A DNA stretch of 64,000 nucleotides from Halovivax limisalsi (GCF_023093535.1 NZ_CP095757.1:744001-808000); one strand, 5' to 3'. Counted from the stretch's first letter, positions 17,827 to 25,490 are shown. Notes: generated from the sequence alone by a model not told the origin. Made by a program: numbers and translations.

Positions 17827-18339
17827 ATGTGGGTCTTCGACGCGACCCCGCTGATCTACCTCGCGACGGTTGATCACTTGACGCTCCTCGAACACTACGA
17901 GGAGCCACGCGTCATCCCCGAGCGCGTCTACGAGGAGGTCGTCGAAACTGGCCTCGATGCGGGGTATCCGGATGCCCGCCGCATCGAGCGAGCCGTCGCT
18001 GCCGAACAGTTCACCGTCATCACGGTTGATACCACTCCCCTCCTGTCGCGGTTGCAGACGAACGAGCACCTCAGCGACGCTGATTGTGCCGTCCTCGCGT
18101 GTGCTGACGAGCGCGATGGAATCGCCGTGATAGACGAACAGTACGGCCGCGACGTCGCCGCTGCCGAGGGTATCACAACCCGCGGGACGGCCTATCTGGT
18201 CCTGAACCTCGTGAAAGACGGGACACTCAGCGTCGACGACGCTCGAACCGCGATCGATGCGATGATCGACGCGGGGTGGTATTGTGCGCCCGACGTCTAC
18301 GCGACGATCACACGGAAACTCGACGGATTTTCGGAGTGA
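17827..18339 (+). CDS. PIN-domain toxin, DUF3368 type
   Basis: This 170-residue protein begins WVFDATPLIYL with the first PIN aspartate at residue 5. It continues with Glu in VYEEVVETG, Asp in LSDADCAVLACA, and Asp in AVIDEQYGRD, then the GTAYLVLNLVKDG segment common in DUF3368 proteins. It should be a Mg-dependent ribonuclease toxin paired with the UPF0175 antitoxin immediately upstream. Confidence 0.9.
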   Translation: MWVFDATPLIYLATVDHLTLLEHYEEPRVIPERVYEEVVETGLDAGYPDARRIERAVAAEQFTVITVDTTPLLSRLQTNEHLSDADCAVLACADERDGIAVIDEQYGRDVAAAEGITTRGTAYLVLNLVKDGTLSVDDARTAIDAMIDAGWYCAPDVYATITRKLDGFSE

Positions 18340-18395
18340 GTCGGTTCGGCGCTGTTCAGATAATACTGCGAGTAATCGGATCGCCGTAATCGCTT

Positions 18396-18512
18396 TAAAA
18401 GCCCCTGGTTCTCTCGACTCCCACGACTCGCTGTGGTCCTCGGTCACTCACTGCGTTCGTTCCCTGCGGTCCTTGCGTCGTCGGGGTTCGTCGAGAGAAC
18501 CAGCCCCTTTTA
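18396..18512. repeat. 117-bp element with 23-bp inverted ends, MITE-like or hairpin
   Basis: The left end reads TAAAAGCCCCTGGTTCTCTC then GAC. The reverse complement of the right end differs from it only by CCC to GGG. The interior (CTCGCTGTGGTCCTCGGTCA, then CTCACTGCGTTCG) has the codon-free, TCG-rich look of haloarchaeal dispersed repeats. No ORF is inside. It lies between two toxin-antitoxin pairs. Confidence 0.6.
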
Positions 18513-18641
18513 TTCCCGCCCGGGCCTCCTGTGCCGGCTACCTTCGCCTATCTGAACACCGCCCATTCACCAGGGCCCGGAACGGGAGCGACATCAGGTT
18601 CGTACCGAACTGTTTTATCGGTGGCACACCTGTCCTTCACC

Positions 18642-18797
18642 ATGGGAGTGTTCGCCGACGAAGCGAGCGAATTTGCGCGCTCGAACGATACGACGGGTAC
18701 TGAGCGCGAGCCCCTGGGAACTCGACTCCGTGGAATGGCAGCCGAACTCGACGTCGACTCCGTCGAAGAAGTTCGTTCGCTTCGGGAACGACGATAA
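18642..18797 (+). CDS. Small antitoxin (VapB-like) of a broken pair
   Basis: This 51-residue protein contains a helical, acidic segment (MAAELDVDSVEEVRSLRERR) of the kind found in short VapB proteins. It is followed at once by a decayed PIN gene. The stop codon TAA overlaps what would be the toxin start. The start at 18642 is the ATG after an AT-rich TTTTATCG stretch. Confidence 0.55.
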   Translation: MGVFADEASEFARSNDTTGTEREPLGTRLRGMAAELDVDSVEEVRSLRERR

Positions 18798-19179
18798 GAC
18801 TCTTTCTTGACACGAATTGCTTCATCGCGGCGGTGACCGACGAGCCTGAAACGGGGTCCGCTGCCACGGCACTGCTTGACGCCGATCACGAGTTCCTCAC
18901 GTCGACGATGAACCTCATGGAACTTCGCTCGGTTCTGACAAAGAAACAGCGTCGCGAGCGCACGAGATCCAGGACGAAATCACGACTGACGTCCGCATCG
19001 TGATCCCCGACGCATCAGATATGATGACCGCCAACCAGCTTCAGACGGACACCCTCCTCTACCCGATCGACTGTCTCATTCTGGCGTGTGCGCGTACTCA
19101 CGATGCAAAACTCGTTTCCTTCGACGCCGAATTACAGGTCGCCGGCGCCGTCGGTCCAGCCACCGTCGTTCGGGAGTGA
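18794..19179 (+). pseudogene. Broken PIN-domain toxin (VapC)
   Basis: The first 69 codons read IRLFLDTNCFIAAV and on to TSTMNLMELRSVL, a good PIN N-terminus with Asp and Glu in place. The frame then hits TGA at 19001. The rest (YPIDCLILACARTHDAKLVS) continues in another frame after a shift near 18950-18965. The start codon is also lost: ATA occupies the position where ATGA overlap would be expected, now ATAA. Two independent lesions make it a pseudogene. Confidence 0.8.
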
Positions 19180-19226
19180 TCCGTCGAATCTGAGCCGAAC
19201 AGATGGGTGGAACTTCTATCGTCGGA

Positions 19227-19397
19227 CTACACTTCTCGCATCCCCTGCACGTCGACGAGCGTGAGCCGACAGCCGCAGGGGCTTGCGGAGTGGGTGTGCG
19301 GACCCGCGGAGGTAATGTCGGTGACCGGGGCGTCGCAATAGGGACACAGCGGGAGGGTCTGGTCGGTGGCGTCGGCGGGTTCGGTGGCGTCGGTCAT
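19227..19397 (-). CDS. Twin Cys-rich protein B, copy 2 (intact)
   Basis: This 56-residue protein has an acidic, Asp/Thr-rich N-terminus and then CPYC, GPHTH, PCGCRLTLVDV. The spacing CPxC-x16-GPxxH-x4-CxC suggests a small zinc site. It has no recognised family name. It is intact even though the gene A just upstream has a 31-base deletion. No function can be inferred beyond probable metal binding. Confidence 0.65.
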   Translation of the reverse strand: MTDATEPADATDQTLPLCPYCDAPVTDITSAGPHTHSASPCGCRLTLVDVQGMREV

Positions 19398-19560
19398 CGC
19401 GAGGCCACCAGGTGCATGACGTCGTGATCGGAGAGCGGAGAGCCGCAGGGATCCGCGTTGTGGTGGGTTCGCGGCAGCTGGGGCACGGCGGGTACGTCGA
19501 GCGTTTGATCAGGCCGTTTCGGTACGGTTCGATGGGTGGTGCCGGGTCGAGGGTGAGGGA
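19394..19560 (-). pseudogene. Twin Cys-rich gene A, copy 2 (deletion)
   Basis: The sequence matches gene A of copy 3 through CPSCREP, then lacks 31 bases around 19465 that encode the segment up to GPNHH. This shifts the frame and removes PCGC. Its 5' end begins directly after the MazF stop codon, as in copy 1. Confidence 0.7.
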
Positions 19561-19567
19561 CGTCAGA

Positions 19568-19909
19568 TCAGGCGGAAAGATAGCCGATCGACTGCGTCGC
19601 CACGTCCTCGACGCGTGTATCGACGAGCGTCGTGAGATGGTATTCAACCGCGGAGGCGCTGGTGAGCGTCGCGAGGGCCCACGGAAGGGCGTGACTTCGG
19701 GTACCGAGCGATTCAGCCTCGTAATCTTCGTCCCGGAGCGTGAGCGACTCCTCGTGGTAGGTCTTCGAGGAGAGCAGTACGGTGATCAGTTGTACGCCGT
19801 GGGACGGGAACCGGGGCGTCCCCAGAACGAGCAGCGGGCGACCTTTGTCCGAGAGCGGATCGGTTCCCCAGACGATGTCCCCTCGCGCCAGGTCCTCGAA
19901 GGCAGTCAC
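19568..19909 (-). CDS. mazF: MazF/PemK-family toxin
   Basis: This 113-residue protein matches the PemK/MazF endoribonuclease pattern: RGDIVWGTDP at the start (strand 1 with the Gly-Asp turn), KGRPLLVLGTP, and VQLITVLLSS. It starts with GTG, whose bases overlap the antitoxin TGA (GTGA), which fixes the start. The expected activity is mRNA cleavage. A relic of the same C-terminus at 15812-15903 shows that this cassette was once duplicated. Confidence 0.82.
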   Translation of the reverse strand: MTAFEDLARGDIVWGTDPLSDKGRPLLVLGTPRFPSHGVQLITVLLSSKTYHEESLTLRDEDYEAESLGTRSHALPWALATLTSASAVEYHLTTLVDTRVEDVATQSIGYLSA

Positions 19910-20265
19910 TGTACGGGCTCCATCTCGTCGGTCCGAAGCTCCTCGAGACGTTCCTCACCGTACTGCTCGTTTGCGGTCTCGTACTGCTGGTGAAGCCGGT
20001 AGGCGGATTCGAGTCGCTCTTCGTCGTCCGTGATCGCCCAGTACGGGCGCTTGTGGCGTACGAGACCGCGTTCTTTCAGCCGCGAGAGGATCGCACTGAC
20101 GGCGTCCGGACTGAGTTCGAGCGCCTCGGCGATCGATGACGCCTTCCACGCGCGGTCATCGTTCTCATCGAGGAACAGGACGATCCGTTCGGTGTCGTTC
20201 CGTCTCTCGAACTCGCCGTCCTCGGCGTTCTCGAACTCGTCGATATCGATCGTGCCGCTCGACAT
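19906..20265 (-). CDS. Winged-helix protein, probable MazF antitoxin/repressor
   Basis: This 119-residue protein has a central winged-helix (ASSIAEALELSPDAVSAILS, then RLKERGLVRHKRPYWAI) flanked by an acidic N-terminus and a Glu-rich C-terminal helix. It is coupled by GTGA overlap to the MazF-like toxin, in the antitoxin-first order. The winged helix probably binds the operon promoter. This is not the usual AbrB or RHH-type MazE. Confidence 0.78.
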   Translation of the reverse strand: MSSGTIDIDEFENAEDGEFERRNDTERIVLFLDENDDRAWKASSIAEALELSPDAVSAILSRLKERGLVRHKRPYWAITDDEERLESAYRLHQQYETANEQYGEERLEELRTDEMEPVQ

Positions 20266-20431
20266 ACACGGGTGTTGGCTCCGTTGAACCATAGGTGTTT
20301 GGCATGTTTGTTTGTCGGTGATGGGCCACTGCTACAATCACTCGGACCACGAATTGTGTGGCGACGAACGGGAACTCTCACCGCCTCGGAGACGATCGGG
20401 TCCGGTCGTGGAGACGAGAACGCTTGTCGGA

Positions 20432-20620
20432 CTATATCCTTCGTATCGCCCGGACGTCGACGAGCGTGAGCCGACAGCCGCAGGGGCTGGCGCTGTGGGT
20501 GTGCGGACCCGTGGAGGTGACGGCGGCGATCGGGGTCTCGCAGTAGGGACACAGCGGGAGGGTCCGGTCGGCGGCGTCAGCCGGGTCGGCAGACTCGGTG
20601 ACGTCGGATGCGTCGGTCAT
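20432..20620 (-). CDS. Twin Cys-rich protein B, copy 3 (intact)
   Basis: This 62-residue protein has a Thr/Asp/Ala-rich N-terminus, then CPYCETP, GPHTH and PCGCRLTLVDVRA. Its ATG overlaps the gene A stop. It matches copy 2 (19227-19397) and, before its frameshift, copy 1. Proteins A and B share CPxC...GPxxH...PCGCxL, so they look like an ancient tandem duplication. No known family is recognised. Confidence 0.7.
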   Translation of the reverse strand: MTDASDVTESADPADAADRTLPLCPYCETPIAAVTSTGPHTHSASPCGCRLTLVDVRAIRRI

Positions 20621-21072
20621 CGCGATCCCACCAGGTGCACGACGTCGTGATCGGAGAGCGGACAGCCGCAGGGGTCGGCGTTGTGATGGTTGGGCCCGTA
20701 GGTCCAGATCGTGATGATCGGTTCGCGGCAACTGGGGCACGGCGGGTACGTCGAGCGTTTGATCAGGCCGTTTCTGTAGGGTTCGGTCGGCGGGGCCGGG
20801 TCGAGGGTGATGGAATCCGTTGGGTTGGTTGGGATGTGGGTGATGGGGTCGTAGTGGGGTTGGCCTGTCGGGGGCCACGGCCGGCAAAGAGACACGTCAG
20901 TCGGCGTAGACGACTGGTAGGCGGGCTGTGCGAACGGTTTATGCGTGTTCGGTTTGTAGCAGGTCATGGCTTCAGTAAACCCTTCGTCGGGGTTTGGAAG
21001 CCACGTCTCGGGTGTCTCCAGCACCCGGGGCATTTCTGCCCGTTCCGGCAAGCCGGAGAGCGTGGCTTCCAT
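20617..21072 (-). CDS. Twin Cys-rich protein A, copy 3 (full length)
   Basis: This 151-residue protein is the only full-length A. Its N-terminal region is Pro/Thr-rich without a recognisable domain, and its C-terminal 60 residues hold CPSCREP, GPNHH and PCGCPL. I use the ATG at 21072 because a TATA box (TTATAAATTAT on the minus strand, 21091-21101) is centred 24 bases upstream, which fits a leaderless transcript. It is coupled to gene B. Function is unknown; probable zinc binding is inferred from Cys/His spacing. Confidence 0.65.
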   Translation of the reverse strand: MEATLSGLPERAEMPRVLETPETWLPNPDEGFTEAMTCYKPNTHKPFAQPAYQSSTPTDVSLCRPWPPTGQPHYDPITHIPTNPTDSITLDPAPPTEPYRNGLIKRSTYPPCPSCREPIITIWTYGPNHHNADPCGCPLSDHDVVHLVGSR

Positions 21073-21090
21073 CCTTATCAAGGGCTGCGG

Positions 21091-21101
21091 ATAATTTATA
21101 A
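21091..21101 (-). promoter_or_regulatory. TATA box of the twin Cys-rich A-B operon
   Basis: TTATAAATTAT on the minus strand, centred about 24 bases before the gene A ATG, in otherwise GC-rich DNA. Confidence 0.6.
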
Positions 21102-21263
21102 CTACTGAAAACTGGTGTGGATTATAGCGGCGGGTACGATGACCGGTCTGTGTACGATCGGTGCAAAGGGTGGCTGTTCGTATCTTCGATATTGACAAGA
21201 GAGGCTATGGCTGATAGGATGCGCTAACATTCGAACCAGAATACTAACAGGGCTGTTGATCGA

Positions 21264-21350
21264 TCACAAGAACCGGACGAGTTTATCGTCCCAGTTCTCG
21301 CCCTCGCGATACCATTGGATGAATTCCCAGCCACCCTCGAATAGTTCGCT
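21264..21350 (-). pseudogene. Relic of an NAD-epimerase C-terminus
   Basis: Leftward translation gives FIQWYREGENWDDKLVRFL and a stop. This resembles the FIEWYRENxDWYxPLV ending of UDP-sugar epimerases. Nothing else of the gene remains. A second such relic is at 22716-22926. The rest of 21073-21580 shows no gene. Confidence 0.5.
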
Positions 21351-21580
21351 CCCTAATACTCGGGCCCAGGGGAACCCTTGTCAGCTGCCGACGTTGTGCG
21401 CTCTTGTTGCCGACATCGCACGGTCATCGGCTTTATTTGACGGGGCTGACCATCCGGCCCTCCAACCCACCAACGGTGAGCCGTCCGCCCTGACGATGGA
21501 GTGCAGACAGGAATGGAATCGACGAGGGGGTAACCAAAGTGGAGATTGAGCGAGTACTAGTTGACTTGGCATCGCAGTGG

Positions 21581-22078
21581 TTACTGGGAGCGTGACTCTC
21601 CCCGATAGCGAACGTACCAAGCGACCGTGGCCAGTAGCCCGGCCACGACGGTCGGCCAGCGATCGCTACTGCGGTAGAGCCCGCCGCTCGGTATTCGATA
21701 CTCGGTCAGTGGCCAGAAGACGGCATAGCTGTAGCCCGTCGGGGTGAGCAACAGGAGATCGAGGGCGTGATGGGAGAGGGCACCGATCGTGAGGAGGGCG
21801 ATGACCTGGCGGCGGTACTCCCGTGCGAGCACCAGCGAGCCCAGCAGGATGACAATTGCGGAGCCGCCGAGGGTGTGCAGCGGGGTCCAGGCAAACGGGA
21901 TGCCGAGGAGTGACGCAACTGTATCGCTCGGAACGAGGAGTCTGATCTTGACGAAGTCGGGTGACAACGCACCGATCATCACGAGCGTTACCGACTCGGG
22001 CCCTACCCAATTGTAGTGTATCGAGAGGACAGTCCCGATGGTGTACCCGATCAGAACGTGGGCCAGGACGTCCGGCAT
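21581..22078 (-). CDS. Polytopic membrane protein, YdjM-like metal-dependent hydrolase family
   Basis: This 165-residue protein has four hydrophobic helices. It carries SPDF, WTPLHTLGGS and LSHHALDLLLLTPTG, which resemble the His/Asp pattern of the membrane-bound metal-dependent hydrolase (YdjM/DUF457) family. Its start overlaps the stop of the upstream membrane gene by one base (TAATG), so the two form an operon. The substrate is unknown. Confidence 0.7.
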   Translation of the reverse strand: MPDVLAHVLIGYTIGTVLSIHYNWVGPESVTLVMIGALSPDFVKIRLLVPSDTVASLLGIPFAWTPLHTLGGSAIVILLGSLVLAREYRRQVIALLTIGALSHHALDLLLLTPTGYSYAVFWPLTEYRIPSGGLYRSSDRWPTVVAGLLATVAWYVRYRGESRSQ

Positions 22079-22611
22079 TAGCGTTCACCCCATACCGCGA
22101 GTGGCCGGTCACGTGGGACGAACGCGAGGGTCTCGCGGTCGAAGCGAAACTGGGTGACGAACCGACCGAGTACCCAGAGGCCGCCGAAGAACGAAACCGC
22201 GTACATGTACCACGCTTCCCACGGTTCTCTCGTGAGCGTCCGCTCGGCTACAAGCGTTGACGGCCCAGTAAGGGTGCCGAAGGCCGAAACTTCATCACCC
22301 CGGTCGATGGAACCGCTGCCGGGCTGGAGGGCGTCAGTCGCCCCCCGGACGGAGATTGTGGTCGAGCCAGCGTCATGTTTGACTTCGATGACGATCGGGT
22401 CCGTCTCGACGACATCGCCCTTCAAAAATACCTGCTGGCCGATATAATCGGTCGGCTGTTGGCCGACTTGTTCCTCGCTTGGAAAGCTGTTCGCTGCCGA
22501 GCCGGGCGACAGCATACCGGACCCGACAAACAGTCCACCGAGAGCAATGAGGAGGATACTGATTGTGAGGAGGCGGCCATATTGTTCGAACGGTTCTCGT
22601 GATCGCATCAA
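22078..22611 (-). CDS. Membrane protein with OB-fold-like soluble domain
   Basis: This 177-residue protein has an N-terminal transmembrane helix (LLTISILLIALGGLFVGSGM), a soluble beta-rich segment (GQQVFLKGDVVETDPIVIEV) that resembles an OB-fold, and a C-terminal helix (WYMYAVSFFGGLWVLGRFV). I recognise no specific family. It is co-transcribed with the downstream YdjM-like gene. Confidence 0.65.
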   Translation of the reverse strand: MMRSREPFEQYGRLLTISILLIALGGLFVGSGMLSPGSAANSFPSEEQVGQQPTDYIGQQVFLKGDVVETDPIVIEVKHDAGSTTISVRGATDALQPGSGSIDRGDEVSAFGTLTGPSTLVAERTLTREPWEAWYMYAVSFFGGLWVLGRFVTQFRFDRETLAFVPRDRPLAVWGER

Positions 22612-22715
22612 ATTAATTTTTGATTGGGGTGACTACATTTTCTGGACCGGCCAGCCAGTGGGTACGAGCTGTCCGAGGTTCAGCGATCACCTGTTCCGGG
22701 CTGAGGTGCCCAATT

Positions 22716-22926
22716 TCAAAATGAACGGACGAGCGGATCGCACCTGTCCTCGTTCTCCCGATACCACTCGATGAGCTTTCCGAAGCTCTCGCGGATGTCC
22801 ACGGTCGGTTCGGTACCGAGTTGTCGGTTTCCTTCGAGACGTCTGCGTGGGTGTGTGCGGCATCCCCTCTCGCGGTGTCGTCGAATCCGAGTTCGAGTGA
22901 CGGGTCGATCTTTCCGTTCTCATCAA
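22716..22926 (-). pseudogene. Decayed C-terminus of an NAD-dependent epimerase
   Basis: One frame reads RGDAAHTHADVSK, and after a one-base shift the next reads GTEPTVDIRESFGKLIEWYR then ENED. Together they match the C-terminal 50 residues of UDP-glucose 4-epimerase-like SDRs. The rest is missing because the ABC exporter gene begins immediately upstream in the same orientation. The join marks an old rearrangement. Confidence 0.7.
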
Positions 22927-24732
22927 TTACCCGCTCGATTGAATCGCGTACAGGTCCGCATACTGTCCATTTTCTTTAATTAGTTCCGAATGCGTTCCGG
23001 TTTCGATAATTTTTCCATCCTCGACGGTATAGATCCGATCGGCGTTTTCGACGGTCGACAGGCGGTGGGCGATTGCGATGATTGCGTACTCGCGGTCCAT
23101 CGCTTCGATCGCCGTCTGTACCTCCTTTTCTAGGTTCGAGTCCAGATCACTGGTCGCCTCGTCGAGAACCAGCAATTCGGCATCCTGTAATATCGCCCGT
23201 GCGAGTGCGACGCGTTGTTTCTGGCCGCCCGAAAGCCTGACTCCCTCGTCACCGAGTATCGTCTCGTATCCGTTCGGCAACTCGTCGAAGAACTCGTCGA
23301 CTTTCGCGATCTCACAGGCTCGATCAAGCTCGGACCGCGTCGCCTCTCGGTTCCCGATCGTCAGGTTGTACTCCAGCGTGTCGTTGAAGATGAACGGGTT
23401 CTGCCGAACGACGGCGACACGATCACGCCACTGACCGACGTCGTAGTCCTCGATATCGATCCCGTTAGCCCGGATCGACCCATCGTCGATCGGGTACAAC
23501 CGAGAGACAAGCGAGACGATCGTACTTTTCCCGGCGCCTGACTGCCCGACGAAGGCTACGAACTCGCCTTTATCCACGCCGAAATCGATCCCGTCGAGCA
23601 CCTGCTCCTCTTCGTCGTACGAGAAGTGGACATCGTCGAATTCGAGGTGGTCGATGGTCTCCGGAACGTCTCGCGTTCCGTCGGTTGGTTCCTGTTTCCG
23701 GGCAAGTTCGTCGATGAACTCCTGAGTCCGAACGAGGTGCGGCAGGTCGTTCTCGACGTTGTACAGCAGTGTGTTGACCTGACTTACCCTCGGACCGAGC
23801 TGAAACATTGCGAAGAGGAAGACGCCGAGCGATCCAATCGACAGGTTGGCGAACGTCAGTGCGAGGTAGATGAGTACGAAGACGGAGACGGCAACACCGA
23901 GTTGATAGAATTGGTTGATCGCGGCCTGGTTTCGCCGCAGCGTAATTCGCGAGGAGGTGAACAGGTCGATCGCATCGACGAAGTCCTGGCGCAGCTCGTC
24001 CGCCAGGCCGAAGATGCGGACGTCGCGGATGCCCTGCGTTCCGGCCTGGGCCGCCTCTTGGCGCCGTTCGTTTGCCTCGGCGACACGGTCACCGATTTCG
24101 TAGCCCGGCTCGACGACCCGTCGGAGGAAGACGGTGAGGAATCCGAGGATCCCAGCCGCGAAGATCGTCAGGAGCGGTGCGATCATGAGCGCGATCGAAA
24201 TATAAACGAGCGAAAGGAATAACGTCTCCAACAGTTTGACGACGCGTTGAATTACGCGACCCGCGTAGTTGGTCTGGGTAACAATCGCGTTGAGTATATC
24301 GTCGGAGCCCTCCTCGTCGTAGTAGGAAACCTTTGCGCTGAGGGCGTTGTCGAAAGCGCGAAGCTGGAGGTCCCGGATGTAGTATGTTCTAAGCGCTTCA
24401 CGAAACCATGCGACGACGAAACTCGTTGTGTAACGGATCGTCATAACGATTGCAACGCCGACGACGACGGTCCCGAGGGTAAACCGAACGCCGAGTAGGT
24501 CGTAGGCTGCGACGAACATACCCATGAGACCGTCCGCTTGGGCCGTCGGATCGTCGATCTGGACGATCTCGATGATCGGCATGATGAAGCTCAGACCGAC
24601 GCCTTCCAGTACGGCAGCGACGAGGCCCAAGAAGACGATTAGCACCGTGAATTTGGGATTGAATCGGGCGACGTCAAGTAACGCTTCGAGTTTGTCGCGT
24701 CGCGTTACCGATTCGGACTCGGATGCAGGCAT
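22927..24732 (-). CDS. MsbA-type ABC exporter, paralogue of the one at 1738
   Basis: This 601-residue half-transporter has the same domain order and length as the protein at 1738-3543. It has an intact Walker A (GQSGAGKST), signature LSGGQKQR, Walker B with LVLDEATSD and H-loop AHRLST. Much of the two sequences is identical, including the whole segment from VVEPGYEIGD to FGLADELR. Divergence is concentrated in membrane helices 3-4 and in the linker before the ATPase (EFIDELARKQEPTDG here). Candidate flippase for the glycan made by the 25-48 kb block; this role is inference. Confidence 0.93.
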   Translation of the reverse strand: MPASESESVTRRDKLEALLDVARFNPKFTVLIVFLGLVAAVLEGVGLSFIMPIIEIVQIDDPTAQADGLMGMFVAAYDLLGVRFTLGTVVVGVAIVMTIRYTTSFVVAWFREALRTYYIRDLQLRAFDNALSAKVSYYDEEGSDDILNAIVTQTNYAGRVIQRVVKLLETLFLSLVYISIALMIAPLLTIFAAGILGFLTVFLRRVVEPGYEIGDRVAEANERRQEAAQAGTQGIRDVRIFGLADELRQDFVDAIDLFTSSRITLRRNQAAINQFYQLGVAVSVFVLIYLALTFANLSIGSLGVFLFAMFQLGPRVSQVNTLLYNVENDLPHLVRTQEFIDELARKQEPTDGTRDVPETIDHLEFDDVHFSYDEEEQVLDGIDFGVDKGEFVAFVGQSGAGKSTIVSLVSRLYPIDDGSIRANGIDIEDYDVGQWRDRVAVVRQNPFIFNDTLEYNLTIGNREATRSELDRACEIAKVDEFFDELPNGYETILGDEGVRLSGGQKQRVALARAILQDAELLVLDEATSDLDSNLEKEVQTAIEAMDREYAIIAIAHRLSTVENADRIYTVEDGKIIETGTHSELIKENGQYADLYAIQSSG

Positions 24733-25028
24733 ATTGATTGGTTACTACACACGTTTCACCGGGGCGGCGGTATAACTTCGTCGGAACCACACTGCGTAAT
24801 GCGTAATTCTGTGCAGGCGATCAAGGAACCAACGAGGCTGAATCCGTTTTTCGTGACTGAATTACTTGACGCCGTCGACATCTAACCCACAACCGTCGAC
24901 GATGGTGATAGAATTTCGTTGGGTGGCCGCGGTACGTGTAGTGGGTTAAAGCAAGTGGCTAGAACATTTTCCCGTAGGCAAACACGGGAATGAATTCGTC
25001 TTTCAGGCATAGCGGTATCGACGCAAAG
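24733..25028. other. Intergenic region with possible insertion-sequence debris
   Basis: A rightward fragment ending in LNPFFVTELLDAVDI and a stop at about 24884 reads like the end of a lost gene. It is followed by TAACCCAC and GTGGGTTA about 40 bases apart, and by a hairpin-like CCCGTAGGCAAACACGGG. I cannot assign an IS family. Confidence 0.3.
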
Positions 25029-25490
25029 TCAGAGAAGATTAGCGTCTTCCAAATAGAGCTCCACGTATTCGTGAAGGCTCTCATCTTCATCTGAAATCCA
25101 CCGAATCCTGCTATGTTGCTCATCTAATGAAATTTCTGAGACAGCACCGTCTGGGATTACATGATAGGGTATATTTACAGTATGTCTACCTGTAGTGTTC
25201 TCTTCAGCACTCGTCTCCCAAAAGTGCGAACAAACACCGAGTCGATCTACTATCTCAACGTTTATTCCTAACTCCTCGGCTGCGATACGGTGGGCAGCAT
25301 CCTCGAGCTCCTCCCCTTTATAGAGGCGCCCTCCAGGCCAGAACCACTCGCCTTTTGCTGGTTTCTTTGTCCGTTTTGCTAGGAGAATTTCGCCGTTGTT
25401 TTCCACCACTAGTTCAACGCACACCTCTGGCATATGAGCAATGAATTCTGAGAAAAGCTCGTCCGGAATTCTTTCGTCGTGAACCTCCAT
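25029..25490 (-). CDS. Nudix hydrolase, GDP-mannose mannosyl hydrolase-like
   Basis: This 153-residue protein has a Nudix box at residues 53-75 (GGRLYKGEELEDAAHRIAAE then ELG) in which the usual Arg-Glu is Arg-Ile. Gmm-type GDP-mannose hydrolases have a similarly altered box. EWFWPGG just before it is also typical of that group. It sits divergently from a GDP-mannose dehydratase homologue, which supports a role in GDP-sugar metabolism. Confidence 0.8.
   Translation of the reverse strand: MEVHDERIPDELFSEFIAHMPEVCVELVVENNGEILLAKRTKKPAKGEWFWPGGRLYKGEELEDAAHRIAAEELGINVEIVDRLGVCSHFWETSAEENTTGRHTVNIPYHVIPDGAVSEISLDEQHSRIRWISDEDESLHEYVELYLEDANLL

Noticed and set aside
14190-20620. Repeats considered as a CRISPR array
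   Set aside because: The repeats are too far apart and are gene fragments of varying length. No regular repeat-spacer pattern or cas gene is present.
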